64,000 nucleotides of DNA. Source: Mycobacterium sp. Lineage in GTDB: Bacteria; Actinomycetota; Actinomycetes; Mycobacteriales; Mycobacteriaceae. Positions within the stretch are counted from its first letter, which is position 1. Every line of letters begins with the position of its first letter. Location of the stretch: contig NZ_PKEK01000048.1 in NCBI RefSeq assembly GCF_002863225.1, positions 105,230 through 169,229 on the forward strand, in the 5' to 3' direction. The position numbers and the translations under genes were made by a program. The notes under the pieces were generated by a model. That model was given only the letters and a program-made list of their open reading frames with translations, did not search any database and was not told where the DNA came from. This document shows positions 57,765-64,000 of the stretch, in pieces.

Positions 57765-58550
57765 ATGCGATTTCTGGCAGCGGGGGTGGTGCTCAGCCTG
57801 GTAGTGGCCGGCTGCGGACATCCGGCGCAGTCCGCGCCGAGCACCGGCAGATCCAGCCAGACGCCCACCGGCACCGTCAGCCGGGTCATTGCCGCACCGG
57901 TGGATCCCGATCCACGGGTCGGCGCGTTCTTCCTGTCGGACAACGAGTTACATGCCTGCACCGGCTCGGTGCTGCATTCGCCGGCGGGCGATCTGGTTTT
58001 GACGGCCGCGCATTGCCTGATCACCGGCGCCTTGGCGCGATTCGCCCCCGGATTCGCCCGCGGAGCCGCGCCGGAGGACCTGTGGACCGTCGACGCCCTT
58101 TATCTGGATCCGCGTTGGCTGGCCACCAAGGATCCGCGGGCCGACTACGCGATCGTGAGGGTCAGCCGGCCCTCTGGCGGGTCGCTGGAGGCGTCGGTCG
58201 GCTCCGCGCTGTCGTTGGGCGCCGCCCCGCCCCGCGGAAGCCAGGTAACGGTCGTGGCCTACCCGGCGGGCGTTGGTGGGCTGCCGGTCGGCTGCCAGGT
58301 CACCACCGGAGTCAGCGACGGGGGTTTCCCGGAGTTGCCGTGCGCGGGCCTGGTCGACGGTACGAGTGGCGCGCCCTGGATCTCCGGCTCGACGGTGACC
58401 GGGGTGATCGGCGGGCTGCACGGCGGTGGTTGCGCTGAAAACCTGTCCTATTCGGCGCCGTTCGATGCACACACCACCGCGCTCTTGACGCGGGCCCAAG
58501 CGGGCGGTCCGGGGGACGTGTCGCCGAGCTCCTTCGACGACCAGTGCTGA
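57765..58550 (+). CDS. Lipoprotein trypsin-like serine protease
   Basis: 261 aa. The signal peptide ends in a good lipobox with Cys17 (SLVVAGCGHP), so it is an exported, lipid-anchored protein. Chymotrypsin-fold catalytic triad: His83 (LTAAHCL), Asp127 (RADYAI), Ser201 (GTSGAPW), with paired cysteines. It stands between the PAC2 and DUF4192 genes, where M. tuberculosis has the transhydrogenase gene sthA. Substrate unknown. Confidence 0.9.
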   Translation: MRFLAAGVVLSLVVAGCGHPAQSAPSTGRSSQTPTGTVSRVIAAPVDPDPRVGAFFLSDNELHACTGSVLHSPAGDLVLTAAHCLITGALARFAPGFARGAAPEDLWTVDALYLDPRWLATKDPRADYAIVRVSRPSGGSLEASVGSALSLGAAPPRGSQVTVVAYPAGVGGLPVGCQVTTGVSDGGFPELPCAGLVDGTSGAPWISGSTVTGVIGGLHGGGCAENLSYSAPFDAHTTALLTRAQAGGPGDVSPSSFDDQC

Positions 58551-58675
58551 GCCCCGAGCGCCGTTAGCGCAGCCCGGCCGCGAGTTGTCCACAGTCGCGG
58601 GCCGATGCACAACAAGGCGCCCGGGGAGTCGGCACCGCCGACGGGCTGACGGTGGCAGTTGTCAGCGTCAGGGCC

Positions 58676-59731
58676 ATGACCAAGCAGCGACGTGACTTTG
58701 AACTCAACCAGCCCGGCGCCGTGATCGCCGCACTCCCAGCGGTGTTGGGTTTCGTGCCGGAACAATCGTTGGTGTTGTTGTCGATCGACAACGGCGAGCT
58801 GGGGTCGGTGCTGCGCGTCGACCTGTCCGACGCGGTCGCCGACCAGATCGGGCATCTCGCGGAGGTTGCAGCGGCCGCCGGCCCGGAGGCTGCCATCGCG
58901 GTGATCGTCGACGCCGACGGTGCCGGCTGCCCGATGTGCAACGACCAGTACCGCGACCTGTGCTCGTCGCTGACCGACGAACTCTCGCGCCGTGACATCG
59001 TGCTGTGGGCCGTCCATGTCGTCGACCGGGTGGCTGTCGGGGGACGGTGGCACTGCGTAGACGATTGCGGTGCGGGCGGCCTCGTGGACGATCCGTCGGC
59101 GTCACCGCTGGCAGTCGCGGCAGTGTTGGACGGCCGCCGGCTGTATGCGCGTCGGGCCGATCTGCAGGCGGTGATCGCGGCCGATCGGCGGGATCACGAA
59201 AGGCTGACCGCTCTGATCGCCGAGCGTGCCGCGCTGCGTTACGAGACGCGCCGCGCCGAGCCGGACGCGTGTGTCCGCCGCGACGTCGAGGACGCGATGG
59301 CGGCCGCCGCGGCGGTCGCGGACGCGCAGCAACTCTCCGACGGCCAGCTCGCCAGTCTGGCCTGTTCGCTGGACGACGTCGAGGTGCGAGACACGTTGTA
59401 CGCCTTGGCGGTCGGGCACAGCGCCGGCGACGCCGAGTCGCTCTGGGCGCTGCTGTCACGCACCCTGCCGACGCCGTGGCGCGCCGAGGCTCTGGTGCTG
59501 CTGGCGTTCAGCGCCTACGCCCGTGGTGACGGGCCGCTGGCGGGGGTGGCGCTGGAAGCGGCGCTGCGCTGCGATCCGGGCCACCGGATGGCGGGAATGC
59601 TCGACCAGGCTTTGCAGTCGGGCCTGCGACCCGAGCACATCAGGGAGCTGGCGATCACCGGTTATCAACTGGCGGAGCGAATTGGCGTCCGGCTGCCTCC
59701 GCGGCGGCCGTTTCGACGGCGGGCGGTGTGA
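58676..59731 (+). CDS. DUF4192 protein (Rv2712c-like)
   Basis: 351-aa protein of the actinobacterial DUF4192 family: NQPGAVIAALPAVLGFVPEQ near the start and repeated TPR-like helices at the end (WRAEALVLLAFSAYARGDGP, LAGVALEAALRCDPGHRMAG). A CPMCN and a CVDDC motif might bind metal. ATG at 58676 chosen; an earlier start eight codons upstream is in frame but has no ribosome site. Function unknown. Convergent with ideR, 13 bp apart. Confidence 0.88.
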   Translation: MTKQRRDFELNQPGAVIAALPAVLGFVPEQSLVLLSIDNGELGSVLRVDLSDAVADQIGHLAEVAAAAGPEAAIAVIVDADGAGCPMCNDQYRDLCSSLTDELSRRDIVLWAVHVVDRVAVGGRWHCVDDCGAGGLVDDPSASPLAVAAVLDGRRLYARRADLQAVIAADRRDHERLTALIAERAALRYETRRAEPDACVRRDVEDAMAAAAAVADAQQLSDGQLASLACSLDDVEVRDTLYALAVGHSAGDAESLWALLSRTLPTPWRAEALVLLAFSAYARGDGPLAGVALEAALRCDPGHRMAGMLDQALQSGLRPEHIRELAITGYQLAERIGVRLPPRRPFRRRAV

Positions 59732-59744
59732 ACCGCGCCGCGGC

Positions 59745-60437
59745 TCAGACCTTTTCGACCTTTACGGCGTGCGCCATCTCGTGCGGCAGGCCGACGTTCT
59801 CGTGGCCCGGGATGACAATCATCACGCCACCGGCCTGATTGGATTCGACGGTCACGCGGGCGTTGGGAACAACGCCGGCATCCTTGAGGCGCGTGATCAG
59901 GTCGATGTCGCCCTGGACGTGCTCGGTGAGCTGGCGCACCACCACCGCCACCGGCGGGCCGGCCGGCAGCTCGGTCAACCGCACCAGGTTGCCCTCGTCG
60001 GCGCCGAAGCCGTCGCCGATACCCAGGTCGGTGAGCCCCGGAATCGGGTTGCCGAAGGGTGACGTCGTCGGGTTGTTGAGCACCTTCATCAACCGGCGCT
60101 CGACGTCGTCGCTCATGACGTGCTCCCAGCGGCAGGCCTCGGCGTGGACTTCCTCCCACGGGACACCGATCACGTCGACCAGTAGCCGTTCGGCGAGACG
60201 GTGCTTGCGCATCACCGACACGGCCAGCGCGCGGCCTTTGTCGGTCAGCTCGAGGTGGCGGTCGCCGGCCACATGCAGCAGCCCGTCGCGTTCCATTCTC
60301 GACACGGTCTGGCTGACCGTCGGCCCGCTCTGGTCCAGTCTTTCGGCGATACGGGCACGCAGCGGGGTGACGCCCTCTTCCTCGAGGTCGTAGATGGTCC
60401 GCAGGTACATCTCGGTGGTATCAACCAGGTCGTTCAT
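59745..60437 (-). CDS. ideR: Iron-dependent repressor IdeR
   Basis: 230-aa DtxR-family repressor, full length. Winged helix at 1-75 (DTTEMYLRTIYDLEEEGVTP, DQSGPTVSQTVSRMERDGLL). The metal-binding and dimer domain contains RKHRLAERLLVDVIGVPWEE, EACRWEHVMSD (site 1 Cys/Glu/His) and HE-type ligands. The C-terminal SH3-like domain includes LPHEMAHAVKVEKV. With Fe(II) it represses siderophore genes and induces iron storage. ATG at 60437 after GGAGGG. Confidence 0.98.
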   Translation of the reverse strand: MNDLVDTTEMYLRTIYDLEEEGVTPLRARIAERLDQSGPTVSQTVSRMERDGLLHVAGDRHLELTDKGRALAVSVMRKHRLAERLLVDVIGVPWEEVHAEACRWEHVMSDDVERRLMKVLNNPTTSPFGNPIPGLTDLGIGDGFGADEGNLVRLTELPAGPPVAVVVRQLTEHVQGDIDLITRLKDAGVVPNARVTVESNQAGGVMIVIPGHENVGLPHEMAHAVKVEKV

Positions 60438-60509
60438 TCCGCACCCTCCATTGCCGCCGAGTCTACTTGTCCAGCTGCGCGAATGGTTCGCTAACACTCC
60501 AGCGCAGCA

Positions 60510-60539
60510 GTATGCCCGCCGCAGCTGCGGCGGGCATAC
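60510..60539. terminator. Perfect 30-bp palindrome after sigB
   Basis: GTATGCCCGCCGCAG (60510-60524) is the exact reverse complement of CTGCGGCGGGCATAC (60525-60539), with no spacer. It lies 21 bp beyond the sigB stop on the minus strand, between sigB and ideR. No T tract follows, so it fits a T-less mycobacterial terminator; an operator is possible. Confidence 0.65.
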
Positions 60540-60560
60540 ATTCGATGCTGGTGCGGGTGG

Positions 60561-61517
60561 TCAGCTCGCGTAGGAGCGGAGCCGATCGGCCCGCTCGCCG
60601 TTGCGGAGCTTGGACATCACCTCACGCTCGATCTGGCGCACCCGCTCGCGGGACAGGCCGAAGAGCTTGCCGATCTGGTCGAGCGTGCGAGGCTGCCCGT
60701 CGTCGAGCCCGAAGCGCAACCGGATCACCTGATGCTCCCGCTCGTCGAGCGTGGAGAGCACGCTGCGGATGTCGGTGTGCAGCAGCTCGGCGATCACCGA
60801 GTTCTCCGCAGACATGGCCTCGGCGTCCTCGATGAAGTCACCCAACGGCGCTTCCTCTTCGGAACCGACCGGCATGTCCAGGCTGACCGGGTCGCGGCTG
60901 TGCTCGAGAAGGTCGTTGATCTTCTCGACGGGGATGCCGGACTCTTCGGCGAGCTCCTCGTCAGTCGCCTCGCGGCCGAGGTGCTGGTGCATCTCGCGCT
61001 TGATCCGGGCCAGCTTGTTGACCTGCTCGACCAGGTGGACCGGCAACCGGATGGTGCGGCTCTGGTCGGCCATGCCGCGGGTGATCGCCTGGCGGATCCA
61101 CCACGTCGCATACGTGGAGAACTTGAATCCCTTTGCGTAGTCGAACTTTTCCATCGCGCGGATCAGCCCGAGGTTGCCCTCCTGGATGAGGTCCAAGAGC
61201 GGCATCCCGCGGCCGGTGTAGCGCTTGGCCAACGACACGACCAGCCGCAAGTTGGCCTCCAGCAGATGGCTGCGCGCCGTTTCGCCGTCGCGCACAACAG
61301 CTGCCAGGTCACGCTTGCGGTTGTCGCCGAGCCGCTTGCGGGTCTCCAGTAGGTGCTTGGCGTACAGGCCGGCTTCGATGCGCTTGGCGAGTTCGACCTC
61401 GTCGGCCGCATTGAGCAGAGCCGTTTTGCCGATCCCGTTCAGATACACGCGCACCAAGTCCGCGGCTGGGCTCTGAGCATCCAGATCGCTGTCCCGGCGG
61501 GTGGTGGCATTTGCCAT
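60561..61517 (-). CDS. sigB: RNA polymerase sigma factor SigB
   Basis: 318-aa group 2 sigma-70 factor for general stress. Region 1.2/2 ([60 protein letters not shown]), region 3 ([20 protein letters not shown]) and the 4.2 helix-turn-helix ([20 protein letters not shown]). ATG at 61517 chosen because AGGAGG lies 5 nt upstream; the M. tuberculosis protein (323 aa) differs only at the N-terminus. Next to ideR as in all mycobacteria I know. Confidence 0.98.
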   Translation of the reverse strand: MANATTRRDSDLDAQSPAADLVRVYLNGIGKTALLNAADEVELAKRIEAGLYAKHLLETRKRLGDNRKRDLAAVVRDGETARSHLLEANLRLVVSLAKRYTGRGMPLLDLIQEGNLGLIRAMEKFDYAKGFKFSTYATWWIRQAITRGMADQSRTIRLPVHLVEQVNKLARIKREMHQHLGREATDEELAEESGIPVEKINDLLEHSRDPVSLDMPVGSEEEAPLGDFIEDAEAMSAENSVIAELLHTDIRSVLSTLDEREHQVIRLRFGLDDGQPRTLDQIGKLFGLSRERVRQIEREVMSKLRNGERADRLRSYAS

Positions 61518-61554
61518 GGCGGCCTCCTGATCGGCGTGAACTGTCATGGGGTAC

Positions 61555-61581
61555 AACGACCCATTGGCAGAAGTAGTTCCC
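61555..61581 (-). promoter_or_regulatory. SigE/SigH-type promoter of sigB
   Basis: On the minus strand, GGGAAC (61581-61576) and CGTT (61558-61555) are 17 bp apart, matching GGAAY-N16-18-CGTT. sigB in M. tuberculosis is transcribed by SigE, SigH and SigL, which supports the call. The leader to the ATG is about 30 nt. Confidence 0.7.
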
Positions 61582-61665
61582 ACGCAGAAGTGATCTCACA
61601 CGCGCTGACGTGCGCGAATGTCCGGGAGCCCTGAGAAAGTACTGAGAACCGCTAACGAATACGAG

Positions 61666-62070
61666 TTATTCGGAACCGTCCCCGGTCGCGCGCGGCCATT
61701 CCGGTTGCGACGCTGAGCGACTGCGTCGTTCGATCGACGGACGCTCAGCGGTGGGGAACAGCGGAGTCCGCCGGCTCGGCCCGTCGAAACGGCGTGGTTC
61801 GTCGGCTCGGCGAGGCGGACGGTCGTTGGCGACCAACACAGCGATCCATGGCAGTGGGATCGACGCGGCGACGATCGCCAGCGAGATGAGGCCGTTGTGC
61901 CACAAGCCGTACGCGACGGCGGCCAGAAGCAGCGCCGGAATACGAAACGACATGATCGTCAGATACTTCCGCACGCGTTGACGGTGTTGGACTTCGTAGG
62001 AGGGTGCGGCGGCGGTGATAAGGATTGGTCGACCATCGTCGTCGAAACCCAGCTCTTGGCTGCGCCTCAT
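61666..62070 (-). CDS. DUF3099 membrane protein (Rv2709-like)
   Basis: 134 aa. Conserved start (RPILITAAAPSYEVQHRQRV), two membrane segments (IMSFRIPALLLAAVAYGLW; LISLAIVAASIPLPWIAVLV), then an arginine- and serine-rich cytoplasmic tail. Matches the actinobacterial DUF3099 family. Function unknown. Divergent from the DUF3039 gene. Confidence 0.88.
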   Translation of the reverse strand: MRRSQELGFDDDGRPILITAAAPSYEVQHRQRVRKYLTIMSFRIPALLLAAVAYGLWHNGLISLAIVAASIPLPWIAVLVANDRPPRRADEPRRFDGPSRRTPLFPTAERPSIERRSRSASQPEWPRATGDGSE

Positions 62071-62122
62071 CACTCCACTGTTGCACAACTTGGCCTAGGG
62101 CGGAGGAACCGGTTGCGGCACA

Positions 62123-62371
62123 ATGTCTGACATGGACACCCAGACCATCGAGCGCACCGACACCGACGAACGCGTCGACGACGGGACCGACAGCGATACA
62201 CCGAAGTTCTTCCATTACGTCAAGAAGGACAAGATCGCCGAGAGCGCTGTGATGGGCACCCACGTCGTCGCCCTGTGCGGTGAGGTCTTCCCGGTGACCA
62301 AGTCCGCCAAGCCCGGCTCGCCGGTGTGCCCGGACTGCAAGCGGATTTACGAAGCGCTCAAGAAAAGCTGA
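62123..62371 (+). CDS. DUF3039 protein (Rv2708c-like)
   Basis: 82-aa conserved actinobacterial protein. Acidic N-terminus, then FFHYVKKDKIAESAVMGTHV, a cysteine in VVALCGEVF and CPDC near the end, giving a possible three-Cys metal site. Typically lies beside the DUF3099 gene. Function unknown. It ends 1 bp before the convergent YihY-type gene. Confidence 0.92.
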   Translation: MSDMDTQTIERTDTDERVDDGTDSDTPKFFHYVKKDKIAESAVMGTHVVALCGEVFPVTKSAKPGSPVCPDCKRIYEALKKS

Positions 62372-62372
62372 T

Positions 62373-63347
62373 CTAACGCGGGTCGGGCTGTGACGGCTCG
62401 TCCTCGGTGGTGGGTGCCGCGACATCGTCGGCCACTTCCTTGGCGCGCCTGACCAGCCAGCGTCGCATGCGATGCGCGTGGGTTCGCGGCGCCGGCCACT
62501 CCTCCTGAATCGCGGCGTTGAACTCAGCGCCGAGCATCATCGCGAATCCAGCGAAAAAGGCGAACAGCAGAAACGCGATCGGGGTGGCCAGCGCGCCGTA
62601 GGTGTAGCCGGTGCCGGTGATGTAACGCAGGTAGATGCGTAGGCCCAGGGTCGCGACGACGAACGCGACACTGGCCAGGGCCGCGCCGAAGATCAGTCGG
62701 TGCGTGGGCAGCGGGTCTGGCAGGGCTACGCGGTACAGCAGCACGATGGCCGCGATCAGCCCAGCCAGCAGCGCCGGGTAGTAGCCGTAGGCCAGCACGT
62801 CTTGAAGTCCGTCGGGTATCAGGTCGGCCAGCTTGCGCGGGCCACGCACCATCAAAGGTGCTGTCACGATGACGAACAGCAGCGCCACAACGTAGAGGGC
62901 CAGCGCGTAAAGGCGCTGGCGCACCGGATGGCGTAGCGGCGTCTGATCGTGAGCCTCGACCACCGAATCCACGAACGCCGAAACGGCCGACGATCCCGCC
63001 CACAGCGAAATCAAGAATCCCAGCGAGACCACCTCGCCGCGAGCGCCCCGGTCGATGTCGGCGATGGTCGGCTCGATGATTTCGTGAACCACGCTCTGCG
63101 AGAAAATCTTGTTCGACATCGACACCAGGTAATGCTCGATGCCGGCCATCGTGTCCGGCCCGAAAACCGGTGCTACATAGGCGAGACTGCCCAGCATCCC
63201 CAGCAGCAGCGGCGGCAACGACAACGCGCACCAGAAAGCCGCTTGTGCCGACTCCGAAAAGATCGAGTCATCCCAGCTCTTCGACAATGCTCGTCGGGTA
63301 ACACGCCAGAGGTGATGCCGCGAAGGTCTCACTGGATGGTCGGCCAT
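62373..63347 (-). CDS. YihY/BrkB-family inner membrane protein (Rv2707-like)
   Basis: 324-aa protein with six membrane segments, for example WCALSLPPLLLGMLGSLAYV, VVSLGFLISLWAGSSAVSAF and ALYVVALLFVIVTAPLMV. The family core is YGYYPALLAGLIAAIVLLYR, with ATPIAFLLFAFFAGFAMMLG followed by GAEFNAAIQEEWP. Function of this family is unsettled. A short charged cytoplasmic C-terminus follows. Confidence 0.9.
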   Translation of the reverse strand: MADHPVRPSRHHLWRVTRRALSKSWDDSIFSESAQAAFWCALSLPPLLLGMLGSLAYVAPVFGPDTMAGIEHYLVSMSNKIFSQSVVHEIIEPTIADIDRGARGEVVSLGFLISLWAGSSAVSAFVDSVVEAHDQTPLRHPVRQRLYALALYVVALLFVIVTAPLMVRGPRKLADLIPDGLQDVLAYGYYPALLAGLIAAIVLLYRVALPDPLPTHRLIFGAALASVAFVVATLGLRIYLRYITGTGYTYGALATPIAFLLFAFFAGFAMMLGAEFNAAIQEEWPAPRTHAHRMRRWLVRRAKEVADDVAAPTTEDEPSQPDPR

Positions 63348-63410
63348 GACCCGTTCAGGATGCGTGATGGACGCGGTCGCCGCCAGAACTGCAGGTGACG
63401 AGCCGCCTTG

Positions 63411-63608
63411 CTAAGCGTCGATGGGGTCGCCGCTGATTTCGAGCACGGCAGACATTTCGATCAACCGCGCCTCGTGCTCGCGGGCGTGGTGCTGGCAGAA
63501 CAGGAGTTCTGCGCCGGAGGGCAGCTTGGCGCGAACCCGTGCAGCAGCGCTGCACCGATCGCACCGATCAGCCCGGGTCAGTTCAGGACTGGTCAACGTT
63601 GCGTTCAT
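63411..63608 (-). CDS. Small zinc-ribbon-like protein (DUF7455)
   Basis: 65 aa with two metal-binding pairs, CDRCSAAARVRA and CQHHAREH, and a C-terminal AVLEISGDP segment. Matches the actinobacterial DUF7455 group found near sigma-factor genes. Function unknown. ATG at 63608. Confidence 0.85.
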   Translation of the reverse strand: MNATLTSPELTRADRCDRCSAAARVRAKLPSGAELLFCQHHAREHEARLIEMSAVLEISGDPIDA

Positions 63609-63735
63609 GGCTTCTCCGTTCTGCCTTCTCTACTGTCTCAGATGTCTGCGCTTTTGGCCGTCTTCACCGGCGGTTTACCGGCTGTGTCGTTTCTCACCTC
63701 GAACCGGTGGTTTAGTGACCGGGTTAGATGGCGAT

Positions 63736-63951
63736 ATGACTCAGTTGCCGTCGGTGCTAGTGCACCTGTGCTCTGTCGGCGATTGGACAAACGCGCAAAC
63801 ACGAGACGAGCTCCGGCCGGATTCGCTGGACGACGTTGGCTTCATTCACCTGTCGACTCCGGAGCAAGTGCATCTGCCGGGTAAGTCCCCTGGCGTGGTG
63901 GGGTTTCGGGGTCGGGGACTGGCCAGGCGAGAGTGCCGGGTGTGTCGTTGA
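63736..63951 (+). pseudogene. DUF952 protein gene, apparently interrupted after codon 48
   Basis: The first 48 residues (LVHLCSVGDWTNAQTRDELR, then SLDDVGFIHLSTPEQVHLPG) are a clear DUF952 start. The family continues for another 60 or so residues with conserved LFAGR-type and histidine motifs, but here the frame passes into an unrelated Arg/Gly-rich tail and stops at 63951 (71 aa). The change comes at about 63878, with GGTAAGTCCCC. I interpret this as an insertion or deletion junction; the cause lies partly beyond the window. Confidence 0.65.
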
Positions 63952-64000
63952 CGCTGTTGGGGTGGGCCATCGCGTAGTGGTCAGTGAGTTACCTACCAAA

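Overview
The window is high-GC actinobacterial chromosome and is almost certainly from a non-tuberculous Mycobacterium or Mycolicibacterium. Its backbone follows, inverted, a block I recognise from M. tuberculosis (about Rv2765 to Rv2706): dienelactone hydrolase-thyA-dfrA, thyX-dapA-rnj, ftsK, pgsA-clgR-pspA, recA-recX-miaB, miaA-dapF-hflX, fadE20, lexA/chiZ-nrdR, ideR-sigB. GTG and TTG starts, 4-bp stop/start overlaps and -10 boxes (TANNNT) placed 6-8 nt before start codons (leaderless transcripts) are frequent, as expected for mycobacteria. Orthology statements are from memory; no search was run.

Layout. 1-5.4 kb: oxidoreductases (partial acyl-CoA dehydrogenase, aldo/keto reductase, F420/LLM-type enzyme), a GlxA-type regulator divergent from an HD-domain hydrolase, and a dienelactone hydrolase. 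5.5-8.8 kb: thyA-dfrA, a DivIVA-like coiled-coil protein and a YcaQ-type protein. 8.8-17.8 kb: an accessory block between dfrA and thyX, the slot where M. tuberculosis carries restriction-modification and toxin-antitoxin genes. 17.8-31.3 kb: thyX-dapA-rnj, a methyltransferase/SDR/monooxygenase group, ftsK, and the envelope-stress genes pgsA-cinA(C-terminal)-clgR-pspA. 31.3-45.4 kb: small metabolic genes, recA-recX-miaB, two tandem DMT transporters, miaA-dapF-hflX. 45.4-64 kb: an unknown secreted protein, fadE20, an LGFP-repeat envelope protein, the SOS unit lexA/chiZ-nrdR, a frameshifted FAD monooxygenase, nitrobindin, PhzF, PAC2, a lipoprotein protease, ideR, sigB, and a truncated DUF952 gene at the right edge.

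The most unusual region is 8763-17799. Two divergent operons leave a 116-bp intergenic region. The leftward one encodes an unknown 478-aa protein, a 165-aa helix-plus-beta-sandwich protein, a 1065-aa class III cyclase/ATPase/TPR protein and a 691-aa phytoene-desaturase/amine-oxidase-like flavoprotein. The rightward one encodes a second helix-plus-beta-sandwich protein and a polyprenyl diphosphate synthase. Every one of the four internal junctions is a 4-bp NTGA overlap. I read this as one co-translated system that makes and oxidises an isoprenoid under a nucleotide-responsive regulator, with small structural or scaffold proteins. It matches no system I can name.

Regulation visible in the sequence includes LexA boxes and PafBC-type promoters at recA and chiZ, an SOS box at leaderless lexA, SigE/SigH-type promoters at clgR and sigB, a 20-bp palindromic operator before fadE20, and strong hairpins after hflX and sigB.
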